Source: Lantana camara
Lineage: Eukaryota; Streptophyta; Magnoliopsida; Lamiales; Verbenaceae
DNA length: 64,000 nt
Direction of reading: 5' to 3'
Assembly (NCBI GenBank): GCA_037501455.1
Contig: CM074857.1
Location: 106,363,501 to 106,427,500 of the forward strand
The position numbers and the translations under genes were made by a program. Within the stretch, counting starts at the first letter, position 1, and every line of letters begins with the position of its first letter. This document shows, piece by piece, positions 12,184 to 23,750 of the stretch. The notes below the pieces were generated by a model. It saw only the letters and a list, made by a program, of their open reading frames with translations. It searched no databases and was not told where the DNA came from.

Positions 12184-13400
12184 ATTTTCATCTGAAAGAT
12201 ACCTTTTGGTTACAGAATTTAGTTTCTTCTTCTATTCCATGAGCAAATTCGTAGGCATAGGAGTTATGGTAGTTTTGCACGCCGAGAAGGGAAAATGAAG
12301 AAAACCCTTAAAACAATTGGCCTGGGCGTCGGAGAATTACAGTAGAGCCTAAGATAAGGGATTCTTTGATGTGGGTCTCATTAATAATAATCCCACAAAA
12401 TTAACTATAATAATTCTCTTCAGCTTTAAATGTGGCTGTGAAGATTCATTACTTGATGACTGATTGTCATTTGGGTCCGCCTTATTTTTTTTTCTTGTTT
12501 TTTAATTTCAAATTACAGGCTTATGATGGCTTGGTATTATTTCATCACCGATAAAACGATGTCAGGGTTCGGTAACGTAAACATATATTGGTGTCTTTGG
12601 ATAGGACTATCTTTTCCTCGACAAATAAAAATTTAGGTAATTCTTAAACGTAGCTCGTCTTACATGCACGGTAGGCCTTCAACTTTTGGTTAAAACATCT
12701 TACACATGCACTTAGCTTACATGTTGCATATTTGATTTACAACATAGCTTTTTTTTTTTTGTTTAGCTCTAGTGGAAATGCACATGGATAAAATGTATAT
12801 CTTCTCAGTAACTAGTTATCAAGAGTAATATTGGGTTAATTACTAGAACTTTGTCTTTTTCAATGGGAATTGGTTTGTAATTAACTGGATTCAACAAATT
12901 AAATGGGACCTGTCAAATTAAGTAAAGCAATCTTGGTGATTAGTTGATGTTCTGGATTTTTAATTGGTTTTCAAATCAAGTGGTGCTCGTAGCTGTAAAT
13001 AGCAGACTTGTAATTGAAAATTTGATGAAGGTGTGACTTGCTGCTCTTCTTATCTCTATCAATATCGATACAATTATGCTTTTATAGTGCTGTGAGTATC
13101 TTATTATGTTTTCAGTTTGAGCACTAATAGACCTCAAAGCAAAAGTCAATAATTTCACAAATTATTTTTTTGTTTCTTGATACTCCATATATATCCTAAT
13201 CGCTGCTATGTGGGATGAGAAAGTTAAAAATAATAAAGGAGCAGTAGTTTCCAAAAAATTTGGAACTTAAGGCTTTCTATGTGGAACTCATGTGATATCA
13301 TATGAGATACTGTTTTAATATTTCCTCTTCCTAATATTAACACATATCAAAACTATTCCTATTATTTGTTGTTAGATGCTGTTACTGACTGTTTGTTGGA

Positions 13401-13583
13401 GTTGATTTATTCAAGATAATCATTATATACTTGCTGCAATCTTTCTCTCTTTGTTGTCCTTTCTTTTTATCTTTTTGTAACTGCTTCTATCTGTCCTTGG
13501 AAGTGATTTATTCGGGATAATCACTATTTATTTACTGCAATCTTTCTCTATTTATCGTCCGTATTTTTTATCATTCTCTAACT
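13401..13583. repeat. Two-unit diverged tandem duplication
   Basis: Units of about 82 bp start at 13401 and 13502 (period about 101). Both contain gatttattc, gataatca, ctgcaatctttctct and a T-rich tail ending in ctaact or gtaact. Substitutions are scattered, so the duplication is old. Confidence 0.75.
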
Positions 13584-14799
13584 TTTTTTAAGCCCGCTGC
13601 TAATATACTTTCCTTAAGGCTTGCTGCTTCTTCTAGAGAAAGAGGTAGTCATCTTATATTTGTTTAAGTTTATTTTCCTATTATAAATGTCCATCTCACA
13701 TTTTGTTCTTTGATGTATTTTAAATTACAAATGTTTCTAATAATCATTAAATTTCATTAATTGCATTTTTCATCTCAGCCCCTGCTATGTATGCTCTAAA
13801 TATGCATGAGAATATATTATAAGTTAATGTAGTATATTACACAATATAATATTTTGTCTTGCTTTTTTTGTTATTAGAACTTGTATTTTAATATGATTCT
13901 TTTCGTGTCATGTGCAAATATTGTGTTATTTTAATCACAAACTTGTTGAATGACATGATTCTTTCTATGTTATATTTAGATATTTGCATATTGAATTATG
14001 TGAGGCAGCATGTATGCAGCGATTTCAGACGTAAACTCTGAACTCGTACAGACTCCTTTCTTAAAACTGTTTCAATGGCACGTTCCTCACATATTAAGAT
14101 TTATCCCCGTCAAATTTAGTGTCCATCCGAGTTCATTTGATACCCGAAAAAAAATCCCAAACGATGCCGCTGTCCCCTGTTTCACCCTGTTTTCTTATCT
14201 GGATATGCAGCCGGAGCAGATGGAGTAAATGTTCGAATTTTCTAAAACTGTTTTACAATGAAGTTAATACATGTGTTAGTAGTATGCCTATAAAATTTGA
14301 GAATTTTTCGATTTCGTTTGGTATGGTAAATGAATTTTTCTTGGGAACGTGTCACTGCAGCGATATTTCTGTTTTTCGTCAATTTTGCGCCAAAATCTGT
14401 ATTTACAGAGAAGGAACTAGGAATTGAGGCCTATGCCATTTGAAAGATTGGTTGTCTAGTTTACTAGAAATTTTACGGATCATTAAAATACTTTCCGTGC
14501 AAAGAGTTATGACAATTTTTCTATAACGTGTGTTTGTGCAGAAAGTTTCTGCACAAATTGATATATGTGAAAAATTGATGAACTATGATATTGTGTTTTT
14601 TCCTAACCTGTTTTTGTGCTTTTAGCGTGCCCTTTTCTCGAATCTTAAGCCTCATACATGTTCTAGACATGCAAAGATGTGTAATTGATTGATATACTTT
14701 ATGCTCATTTCGTTTAATCCGTTTTCCGAGGCAAGTTTTATGCGTTTATATTCACAAGGGGTGTAAGTGTAATTTCCTGAAACATGATTACTTGCTCTA

Positions 14800-15060
14800 A
14801 TAACCTTGTTTTCTCATAATTGGTTCCCGTATGTTCTCATAAGTTGTAAAATGCCCTTGTATGCCACGGTTATGCATCGTAAGCTCGTGTTGATGCGAAT
14901 TGGAATCTTTGCACATGCATATGCATCTTTAACATTTATAAACACTGCCATGCGTCTCTATGGTTCGTATTTGAGTCTAAGTCCTATGTTTGGTGTTCAG
15001 TTTGTACAGGTGTACCCGTGGAGGTGACAAGTCAGCCGTGTAGGTTTCGGGGTGAACCAT
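14800..15060 (+). mobile_element. Possible relic of a long gypsy LTR related to G and H
   Basis: The stretch aacactgccatgcgtctc, then gagtctaagtc, then a purine-rich segment before tgacaag, follows the same order as 36460-36560 in LTR H (gagtctaagtc, gaggttcc, tgacaag) and 49395-49500 in LTR G (ttgccgtgcgtctatg, tacagtttgtttcc). No ends or TSD were found, so this is only a probable fragment. Confidence 0.4.
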
Positions 15061-15230
15061 TTGCTTTGTTTTCAACCACGTTTTTTTTTGTCATATTTTT
15101 CCCTTTTATTTTCTAGAATATTCATATATGTTATCATGAAGTTTTAAATCAGCTCAAATATATCTGTAGATACTATTCTTATAGAGATTTCATGGATTTT
15201 GAATTTCTAAATCTTTTCATCGCCGGTGAG

Positions 15231-15815
15231 CATAGTTGTTAAAGGCGAGCGCCTCTCTCACCTGAGGCGCCCCAGGCAAGAGGCGCAGCCTTATTGCCTC
15301 AGTGGGGGTGAGGCGAGGCGATGTAGAAAAGGCGCTTGCCTTCAGCCGCCTCGGTCGCCTTTCGCCTTCTTCTGGCACGCCTCTCCTCCATATGAGCGAA
15401 ATCTCATCTTTTTTTAGGTTTTTTTGTACATAAAATACATGGGCTTTTTGAAATATGAAAATACCACTTTTGGGCCTATTTTAGGGCTAAGTACTAAACT
15501 TAAAACTACATAAAAGGTTTAACAGATGGAAGTAAAAAACCCTAGAAATTGTAAAAAATGAGGAACACCACTGCCACCATTATACCATAGCCGGCGGTCG
15601 CTGCTAGAAGCCACCGGCAAAGATAGTTACAATCTTAGAATGTTATTTTAGTTCATATGAACACTTATCTGAGGAAAAAGAGCAGAATTTATCATTTATA
15701 ATAAGTTATTTTTGTATTATCACTGCATCATATATATTTTTTAATATTTTTTTTATTTATCGCCTTGTTCGCCTTTTTGTCGCTCGCCCCTCGCCTCTCG
15801 CCTTTAACAACTATG
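15231..15815. mobile_element. hAT-type MITE in CACTA element
   Basis: 585 bp with perfect 8-bp duplication CCGGTGAG (15223-15230 and 15816-15823). Inverted termini CATAGTTGTTAAAGGCGAG on the left and CTCGCCTTTAACAACTATG on the right. GC-rich ends repeat GGCG/CGCC words around an AT-rich centre. No coding capacity. Confidence 0.93.
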
Positions 15816-15823
15816 CCGGTGAG

Positions 15824-16520
15824 GTAACCTCTGTGTCTCCTCGAATACAATTTTCATGTATTATAGCTTTGATAATATACTATAAATAACATGTTATTGT
15901 AAGTTATGGTATATATCAGTTATATCAAATTATGATTGCTATGATGTGGAACTTTTTATTTCAAACATTTTAGTCGATCCAAGGTATGATTAAATCAAGA
16001 CAAACCTATTCATTTGCATTTCAAATTGTAAAGAATTTTGACAGGCGAATGTATATAATTTATGCACTTTCATATTTCAAGTAAATGTTGAATTTTCGCA
16101 TTTTAGATTTCACTTGGAAGATAGTAATTGTTTTTATGTGTTTCTTCTTACAGGTTAGTGCGGTGTAGAAAAAGCTTTGATTAGTTGTGCTAATACGAAA
16201 TTCTAAGTTTGAATGGGGAAGTTCATTTTGCTATGATTGAAGAAACTTTTTTGATTTTAAGGTGTAAGTATTCATTTTGGTGTGATTTAAGAAAATTGGT
16301 TGAACCTTTAGATGTTTTGTCTTTGTTGTTTGTCGAATAGATTTGTTAAACTCTATGGTATGTATGGATTAATGTTGATATTATAATATATATTTGATAT
16401 TAGTTTGTTATGTAATTATGTTTTATTAATATTGTTTATTTGTAGGTAAATATATTTATTCTATTAAAACAAAAATGGAAATAAATACTTTTACCACGAG
16501 AAAGTAATGTAGTAAAAGAT
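15824..16520. other. CACTA interior, non-coding
   Basis: AT-rich with no gene recognised. Near 16485-16520 it holds TACTTTTACCACG and GTAGTAAAAG words like those of the CACTA ends, so the right subterminal region starts here and is cut by the PIF/Harbinger insertion. Confidence 0.5.
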
Positions 16521-16523
16521 TAA

Positions 16524-19313
16524 GGGAGCGTTTGGTACGCTTGTAAAGTTAATTTCAGTTAATATAATTCAGGCTTATTAACTAAAATTAGGTAATTCTA
16601 ATAGGACCTAATTTTATGTTTGGTGGTAGATATTAGTCCCATACTAAGGGTTTGTGGACTCTAATATTCCCTTTGGTATGTACTCTGGTAACCAATATTA
16701 CCTTGCAACTTTCCTAAATTACCCTCAACTTATATAGAATTTTATTCAGCGATAATGAGGAGTTTTTTTGGTTGGCATTGTTCTTTTGCTGCCCATGTTT
16801 GATTACACGCCGGGCATCCAAAATTATGACCGAGTATTGGATAATGAGGACTATATTATATTTTTATCTTTGATTTTTTATTTTCTCGATTAGATTTAAA
16901 ACTTCCGAGCTCATAATAATAGCTCATGCTACATGAAAGTTCAATTTGAGTTTTGCCGATTCAAGCTTGAATATAATTTGTAAAGCTCAAATTCGAGTGC
17001 AAAAACTCAATCACATCAAACTCGAACCTGAAATTTTGCCCAATCTCTATCCATACTTTACCTCTCCAACTACACTATTTTTACACATTAGTATTACTAT
17101 CTCAAATCTCTTCTTGATGACAAAATTCGCATAAAAATCTATATATAATGATTTACATGTACATCATAAGGTTTTTACAAAACCTATTTAATGGGATTAC
17201 TTACCCTTTTGATTATAGAAAGACATGTCTTTGATTATGAGAGGAAGGAAATTGACTAGGGGTAGGGCAAGCTACCCAGAAGTCATACATAAAACAAGAA
17301 TCAAATGATCGACAAACGATATGTCGACCCTCGATCTATCCATACTATACATTAGCAGATCAATATTTTATCATCTACATTGACATCCATTAAAGTACTA
17401 CTCTCGTAAAACAATCATTCATGAAGTGGAAATCAAACACAAGATAGTTCTACCGCACTCAATCACAAAACACAACTCACAACACATACAATCAATCAAA
17501 CCATAGAAGTACTTTGCTTTCCGAATCCAGCTTGTTGAAATTCTTGAACCATAAAGCCATTGTTGCTAACATTATTCGGCTTCGTATCACCGGTTTTGTC
17601 ATCTCGCTCCAAGAGACGAAATAACGAGAGAAATACATTCATTCTAGTCATATCCCTATTAGCCTGTAAAATAGAAACAGTTGGTTGACATTTTATTTGA
17701 GATTGTAAAATCAAATAAATAGTATAGTAATAAAAAAGGGATAATTACACAAACATACCCTGAATTAGGCTACTTATACAAACTTTCCCATACTCATCAT
17801 GACATTTAATATAACGTAAGCTATTATAGTCATAAATCTAAAGTCAAATATTGACTTAAAGTGTCCAAATTCATTGATCTATTAATCCAGAAGTAATGTA
17901 AATTCTATTGACAAGGGGGGATTGTGTAATTTAGCCAAACCTATATAGGATCCAATCCATTAACCCGTTACCTCGACAGTAAAATGTGCCCAAATCTTGT
18001 CATTTCGAGTCTCCATGACCCCTTTTAAAATGGTTAACCTCAGTCCTCTAATTGTTTCAGTTATTTCTAGAAACAAACCTGTTTCTTCACAAAGCATCTG
18101 CAATATGTATGTAACATGTGAATAAACGACAGAAGAAAGAATAGAAAGGCGAGAAATCCTAAAAAGGGGTTGCAATTACCTCCATAAGCATTTGATTAGG
18201 CTGATTAAGATCCTCAAACTATGATGGGGCAAACCAAAGATTGTGATCCTACTTCATAAGCCCATGTTGCTCCTCCAATATTGTCTTCCAAATGCAAACC
18301 ATCATCTTTGCTATACAATTTTGATCACTAACTTGTGTAAAACGGCGCAGATGTTTCAGTTGGTCGGGCTGGTTTGCAATGATAGAGTATCGACGCTTGC
18401 GCGTGCGTCTCTCAATCTCAACCGTTTGGTTGTACCAAATATACAACAAATAGAGCAAGACCATCGACAGAGCAGTACGTTTCACTACAAACTCTACCCA
18501 AGCCATTAAAAGTTAGTCAAACAAATATGAGATTCAATTCCACCAATCAATATTCAAAATCAAAAGTTGCAAGGGAATTGATAACGGGTTAAGGGCTAGA
18601 AGCCAAAGTGGAGATGTTTGCACGAAGAAACAAATCATAAATATTGTACAGTAGATATTTGATAAATCACACACAAACTCCCATTTAGGGTTTTCCACGC
18701 ACAAATCCAAGTCACACAGCCCTACTCAAATGGGAACCCAGGCAACGACTCAACGCTAGCAACAAACCAAGAATGAAAACGCGGCAGAAAATCGGCTTGC
18801 AAACCTCCGTAAATACAAGAAATTACTCAAAAATGTTAACCGTATTACCTGCTCAGAGTCGCGAATGCTCCTCACCACTGAACCCACGCACTGCTCTTGC
18901 AAATCGTGCCACAAGGAAGAAATTTTGTCCAAGAACACGGAGAATTTCACAAAAAAAAGCGAGAGATGCATACCAATCAGTTCCACCTTCCTTGCCTCGT
19001 AGATGAAAGCTTTGAACCAAAAAACATGAACCCTAGCACAAGTGAAGAGTACTTACCAAGCTTGGATGCGGGGCAAAGAATGGAAACCGAGAAAGTGTAC
19101 AGTAAGGGAACAACTTGCATTCAAAATCAACGGAAGTTAATATCGGCTCAAATCGAAGATGAAGTTCATGACTTAATTCGTGAACAGTTGCGGGCTTTCG
19201 CGGGCCAGATATTAAGTTGGGTGGGCCAATATGACCTAATATTTTGTACCAAACGGAAAATTAGGCTTCTTTGCTAGTACCTATGAGGGTTAATACCCAT
19301 ACCAAACGCTTCC
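16524..19313. mobile_element. PIF/Harbinger element, degenerate
   Basis: 2790 bp with ends GGGAGCGTTTGGTACG (left) and CATACCAAACGCTTCC (right), the usual PIF/Harbinger termini, and a TAA duplication (16521-16523 and 19314-19316). A short minus-strand frame resembles the N-terminal region of a PIF-type transposase; other minus-strand frames at 17496-17714, 17960-18175 and 18756-18986 have no recognised domain. No DDE core was identified, so it is probably non-autonomous. Confidence 0.85.
18249..18506 (-). pseudogene. PIF/Harbinger transposase N-terminal remnant (tentative)
   Basis: The frame contains RKRRYSIIANQPDQLKHL followed by RRFTQVSDQNCI. This recalls the N-terminal pattern of plant PIF/Harbinger transposases, in which a basic stretch precedes P-x-Q-hydrophobic-x-H, then R-L-x-x-V-S-D-x-x-C. 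The similarity stops after that and the DDE domain is missing. Strand and position within a PIF-type element support it, but the call is weak. Confidence 0.4.
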
Positions 19314-19316
19314 TAA

Positions 19317-19715
19317 AGAAATTAGTTTTATTCATTAATAATGTATTTGCTACGACGTTTTGGCCGTACCAAATAGATTAGCTAATTAGGCTAAAATATT
19401 GTTTAATCTTTGTGTAGCTATTACTAATTTATTGCTACCAGAATTTTTGTGTAGCTATTACTAATTTATTGCTAGTTAGCACTGCCGTAGCAAATAAAAG
19501 GTATATTTTGTACTTTATTTACTACAAAAGCAAATTCCGTAGCAAAATCTATTTGCTACGGTATTTTACCGTCACAAAATATTTGATGCTGCCACATCAA
19601 CTACACCCCAAATTTGTACAAACCCGTAGCAAAAAGCTTATTGCTACGAATATTGAACTTTTACTACGTATTTTGGGCTGTAGCAAAAAGCTTTTTTATT
19701 TTATTTTTTGTAGTG
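19317..19715. repeat. Right subterminal repeats of CACTA element
   Basis: Contains many copies of TGCTACG/CGTAGCA and TAGCAAAAAGCTT, with ctattactaatttattgcta appearing twice in tandem near 19417-19475. It ends in TTTTTTGTAGTG at the RING-gene junction. Confidence 0.7.
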
Positions 19716-19903
19716 ATATTTGACAGAAACACGAGTGTGTGTTACGATGACAACTTGGTCGGGTGGCAGTTTAGCTGCGGCATCGGTAGGGCTATGAATC
19801 AATGATTATTGGAGAGAAATTGGATAGAATACTTGCCGTCGTCGGAAACAGTGTAGTTCGGCCATTCGAGTGTAAAATAATTATTAATGGACCAGTTTGC
19901 CAT

Positions 19904-20105
19904 TTTTGAGTGTAAAAGAACGATTATGCAACATGAGGTTTAAACTCTATATATATGTATATATAGTTTAATCGGATGAGGAAAAGGAGATTGAGTTCCG
20001 ATAGGTCCCACCCAGAGGTGAGACGTGGCCGGCTCACGAATAATGTGGATAGGCTCGATGAGGGAGCTCGAATAGAAGGTTAGGAGTTCGGGTACCACTT
20101 ACCAA
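19904..20105 (-). promoter_or_regulatory. Upstream region of RING copy 1
   Basis: Matches the 5' flank of copy 2, including the same TATATATGTATATATA tract about 55 bp before the start codon. It is interrupted further upstream by two MITEs (20106-20629 and 20803-21728). Confidence 0.55.
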
Positions 20106-20629
20106 CAATGTTTTCAAAAGCGGACCAGAGGTCAAAGCGGCAGCCTTACTGGTCATCGGTCGGACCGGTTCGACCGGTTCAACTACCGGTCGAACCGGTA
20201 TGACGTAATAAATAAAAATATTATTTTTAATAAGATATATATATAATAATATGCTAAAATTAAAAATATAATATATAATATAGTTCAATTTTAGAATAAA
20301 AGAGTCATATTCAAGTGTTTAACGTCTAATTTGAGGCCTGTGATTTTAAATTTGGGATTTGGGAATTGTAAGTGTGTAAAAAATATTTTCTAAAACTCAA
20401 AAAAGGTTAAAGGATGCGGGAATTTTAAGTTTAAAAAAAAAAAAAAAAATGAAAATTAAGTGAACCGCCGGTCCGGTCCGGTTCACAGGGCCAAAACCGG
20501 CGGTTAACCCACCGGTTTTTACTGTTCTGTACCGGTCTGGTTCGCACTGGTTTTACAGGGTGGTTCGGACTGGACCAGGCACCGGTCACCGGTCGAACCG
20601 GCCGGTCCGGTCCGGTTTTGAAAACATTG
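20106..20629. mobile_element. hAT-type MITE with CCGGTTC subterminal repeats
   Basis: 524 bp, termini CAATGTTTTCAAAAGCGGACC and the inverted GGTCCGGTTTTGAAAACATTG. Flanking 8-bp sites are CTTACCAA (20098-20105) and CTTACCAG (20630-20637), one mismatch. Ends are dense in CGGTC/GACCGG and ACCGGTT words; the middle is AT-rich with no gene. Confidence 0.88.
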
Positions 20630-20802
20630 CTTACCAGTGAAGGTCTCTAGTACTCCTTGATTCGGTATATTGCTAATGAATACAGATTGATAAGGACAAA
20701 TTATAATGAGATAAGATGAGGAATTAAAATAGGAAATAAAGATCCGTTAGGAAAAAGAGATCTGAGTTAATATCAAACAACATAGCGTAGCTATTTCTTA
20801 AA

Positions 20803-21728
20803 GGAATAATTACAGACAGCTCCCCGAGGTTAATTTGACGAAATTACAGATTATCCCCTGAGGTTTGAAAAATTATGAACTCTCCCTGACCTTTACACCC
20901 TCTCACAAATTTCACCACCGTTAATCACACCGTTTAAACTCATGTTTATATTCCAAAAATACCCTTAGGGGGTATATTGCAATTTTACTAAGAGTTTAAT
21001 GATATAATTGTAATATTAGTTAATTTTGAATTTTTTATATTTAAAAGTTGTTATTAAATTTAAATTTAATATTTTATCTATAAATATAAATTAAATTAGA
21101 TATTCCATGCATATTTATTTTTATGAAGTATGATAGAAAATTATAAATTTCCTCTTATATTTATATCTTAGTTTTAAATATATTTTGTACAACTTCATTT
21201 AAAGTTAATTTAAAATAATTTATTTACGATTATAACAATCTTTCCTCAAAACAAAAATTCATATAAAAAACCATACAAGAAGTATCAATTAGTGCATTAG
21301 TAAATTCACATAAATATCCATCAAAGTCATTTAAATAATTATTTCAAACATTAAATATGCATGATCACTATCAGTAAATTCAAACATTGAACATGCATGA
21401 TCACTATCAGTATCAGTAAAATATTAGGCATCCATAAACTCAATATATGAAATCAGTTTATAATAAAAATATTAAAATATCATTAAGTAGTATTTATTGG
21501 AAAAAAAAATGTTATGTTATGTAGAAAAAAAAATGTTATGTAGGCACAAAACACAAGTATCCCCCTGAGGTTTGGACTCTTTAATACTAGGGACAAAATA
21601 TTAAATTTTGCACATTCCGTTAAATTTAACGGAGGAAATAACAGGCCATCAGGGAGTTCGTAATTTCTCAAACCTCAGGGGTTAATATGTAATTTAGCCA
21701 AATCTCAGGGGTTGTTCATAACTATCCC
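20803..21728. mobile_element. Mutator-like (MULE) MITE
   Basis: 926 bp with perfect 9-bp duplication TTTCTTAAA (20794-20802 and 21729-21737). The empty site is visible in the paralogous region near 23393, which reads tagctatttcttaaataaa. Ends GGAATAATTACAGACAG and, inverted, GGGATAGTTATGAACAA are followed on both sides by CCCC(T)GAGGTT-type words. No coding region. Confidence 0.88.
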
Positions 21729-22001
21729 TTTCTTAAATAAAAAGGAAAAAGGTTATTGTCATTTCCCAATTGGATATTTTAAAAGGGTAAATATTTTTTG
21801 TTACCGAAATATACATGTTTTTTTGACAACGAAATATTGCTCATCCAATAAGGCAACATCAGTAGATGGAATACAAGATAAAACATAAAATTGGAATAGA
21901 AGATTCGGTTTGGATTCACAATATACTGATAAGTCTAAAAGGAAGAACTTCTAATAGGAAACATAAAATTGGAGACTTGGAGTAGAAGATTCGGTCCGGA
22001 T

Positions 22002-22982
22002 TCACAATATCCTGATAAGTCTAATAGGAAAAACGGATGTGACAAAGGACGAGTGATTGGTGAAAATTTTGGTGAAATATTTATAAAATTTGGAGAAACT
22101 TTTATAATTGGCTAAGTTCAATTTAATCAAGAAGGGGGTTGAAAGATCCGAAGCCGAAATTCTAGGTGTGTGAGCTCGACAATAAGGACATGATTGATTA
22201 TTCTCGATCCACACCAAAATGCAATTTTCATGATATATATGGCCGCACGGTAACTTTCTCAGCCGCTCCGTGTCAAATTCCTCCAAACAAATCAGACAGC
22301 CATTCGCCGCCGCACCACAACGGAGTTCCTCATCCCGCGGGCTGTCCAGGACGGCCAGCGCCGCGATTCTCCAATTCGTCAAAAACTCCGACACCGTCGT
22401 CACCTCCCTATCATATGCATCCTTGTCACTATCACGGGAAAACTTCAATTCCTCGAACTCCTTTTCCGGCAGACTTAGAATTTTCCTTATTTCCAGAAAA
22501 ACAATCCGGTTCTTCCGCATGGATTCAGGCGACAATCCCTCGAAAAAGGCGTCCAATTCCGTAACCACCTCCTGTAAACTGTTGAGCAATTTAGTTTCCT
22601 TCTTCTTCTTCATGCCCACTGAAAACTCGGCTTGTTGGTCCTCCAGACAAAAGGGAACGTTCATCCAGTCTAGTATTGCCGTCGCCATTTCCAGATCTTG
22701 ATTGGGAAATAAATCGTTGTGCGGGATGCTGAATCCTAGCCTGGTCGAATAGGCGAGGACGTGATCGCGGGGGCTTGACGACGGCGATTCATCGGCGGCT
22801 GATTTGACAGAAACACTAGTGTGTGCTACGATGAAAACTCGGTCGGGCGGCGGTTTAGCAGCGGCATCGGTAGGGCTACGAATCGATGCTCGTCGGAGAG
22901 AAATTTCCATAGAATACTTGCCGTCGTCGGAGGTGGAGTTGGCAATTTCTAGTGTAAGATAATTATTGATGGGGTCTGCCAT
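22002..22982 (-). CDS. RING-H2 finger protein, probable E3 ubiquitin ligase
   Basis: Single-exon frame of 326 aa starting at ATG 22982. The C-terminal third holds a RING-H2 finger with spacing C-x2-C-x13-C-x-H-x2-H-x2-C-x10-C-x2-C (CLICLEEF to CPYCRAHTP, about residues 232-274). Such fingers bind two zinc ions and recruit E2 enzymes, so ubiquitin transfer is the likely activity. The N-terminal 220 residues match no domain known to me; they hold a lysine-rich MKKKKETKLL segment and an acidic/charged middle. No signal peptide or transmembrane segment is evident before the finger. Copy 1 stops right after the finger, whereas this copy runs on for about 45 residues of hydrophobic/aromatic tail. 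It is the only host frame in the window that looks functional. Confidence 0.85.
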   Translation of the reverse strand: MADPINNYLTLEIANSTSDDGKYSMEISLRRASIRSPTDAAAKPPPDRVFIVAHTSVSVKSAADESPSSSPRDHVLAYSTRLGFSIPHNDLFPNQDLEMATAILDWMNVPFCLEDQQAEFSVGMKKKKETKLLNSLQEVVTELDAFFEGLSPESMRKNRIVFLEIRKILSLPEKEFEELKFSRDSDKDAYDREVTTVSEFLTNWRIAALAVLDSPRDEELRCGAAANGCLICLEEFDTERLRKLPCGHIYHENCILVWIENNQSCPYCRAHTPRISASDLSTPFLIKLNLANYKSFSKFYKYFTKIFTNHSSFVTSVFPIRLIRIL

Positions 22983-23032
22983 TTTTTAGTGTAACAGAAG
23001 GATTATGCAACATGAGGTAAGGTTCAAACTCC

Positions 23033-23048
23033 ATATATATGTATATAT
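23033..23048 (-). promoter_or_regulatory. Candidate TATA box of RING-H2 gene
   Basis: A palindromic TATATATGTATATA tract lies about 50-65 bp upstream of the start codon on the minus strand. It is conserved at the same place in copy 1, consistent with a short 5' leader. Confidence 0.45.
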
Positions 23049-23750
23049 GGTTTAATCCCATGAGGAAAAGGAGATTGAGTTCATATCAAAATAGGAGACA
23101 CAAGGTGACACGTACCACTTCCCAGAGAAGGTTTTGAGAACTCTTTGACTCGATATATTACTAACAAATACAGATAGATAAGGACAAATCATAATGAGAT
23201 AAGACGAGGAATTAAACCTAGTACAACTCTCTTTGTATAAAGAAAATATCCAAGGTTAAGGAGTACTCATTTAAGTTCATAATCAAATAGGAAATAGAGA
23301 TCGATAAAGTTCACATCAAATAGGAAATAAAGATCTGTAAGGAAAAAGAGATGGGTGTTTTTTTAAGATCAAACAACGTATTACCGTAGCTATTTCTTAA
23401 ATAAAAAGGAAAACCGATATTTTGAGTTTAACCCTAAATAAGATTTGAAATTTTAGTATACTCCGGTACTCCCCCTATATCTAATAAATTTTTTAGTTAA
23501 TTCCGTAATTAATTATTCTAAAATAACTTAATTGTCTTTTGTTTAGCCATATTGCTCATACGACAATTCATCAAATTTTACATATAGTTCTGCAATTACA
23601 TAATTCTGTACTTCATCTTTAAAGAAAATTTTATTATTTAATAATTAACAGTTATATAAAACAATAGTTCCTTAAAATTCATATATAATATGTTCTTGAT
23701 TTTACATATAACGGGTTGCATAACACAAGAATTCCTCAGTATTTAGGTAT
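23049..23750. other. RING-gene upstream flank and intergenic DNA
   Basis: Up to about 23410 this matches 19950-20105, 20638-20802 and 21729-21760, so it is the upstream half of the duplication unit. From 23410 it is AT-rich without genes. The end (23586-23750) seems to consist of diverged repeats of about 80-95 bp that resume after element A at 34433. Confidence 0.5.

Larger units (their letters stand above)
12184..15230. other. CACTA interior, non-coding
   Basis: AT-rich DNA without a convincing coding region; the open frames (for example 14119-14427) show no family motif. It holds a local duplication (13401-13583) and a segment near 14800-15060 resembling parts of the long LTRs of G and H. 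Otherwise nothing was recognised. Confidence 0.5.
6140..19715. mobile_element. Non-autonomous CACTA (En/Spm-type) element carrying nested insertions
   Basis: The left end reads aACTACAAGAAAAATGG (first base A instead of canonical C) and the right end reads TTTTTTGTAGTG, the CACTA-superfamily termini. It splits the RING copy: the host reads ...gcggtagATT on the left and ATTTGACAG on the right, compared with gcggctgATTTGACAG in the intact paralogue. This fits a 3-bp ATT duplication with two extra bases at the right junction. Subterminal regions contain many TACTAC/GTAGTA and TGCTACG/CGTAGCA words in both orientations. No TNP2-type transposase was found. A Reina element, a hAT MITE and a PIF/Harbinger element sit inside, so the CACTA's own DNA is about 5 kb. 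Confidence 0.75.
3716..19903 (-). pseudogene. RING-H2 gene copy 1, exploded into three pieces by transposons
   Basis: This is the tandem paralogue of the intact gene at 22002-22982. Piece 1 (19903-19716) starts at ATG 19903 and resembles the N-terminus (SINNYFTLE, SDDGKYS). Piece 2 (about 6136-5836) encodes the middle segment, including QQAEFSAVMKKKKAKLL and LDAFFQGLSPESMRKN. Piece 3 (4099-3716) encodes the RING-H2 finger CQICLEEF...LPCGHIYHENC...CPYCR and stops at once after SNFSTT. A CACTA element separates pieces 1 and 2, and a hAT separates 2 and 3. Stops and frameshifts are also present in piece 1, so the copy cannot make the full protein. Order and strand are collinear with copy 2. Confidence 0.85.

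Noticed and set aside
14119..14427. 102-codon frame in the CACTA interior
   Set aside because: No motif, AT-rich neighbourhood, overlapping frames of similar length; no sign of TNP2 transposase.
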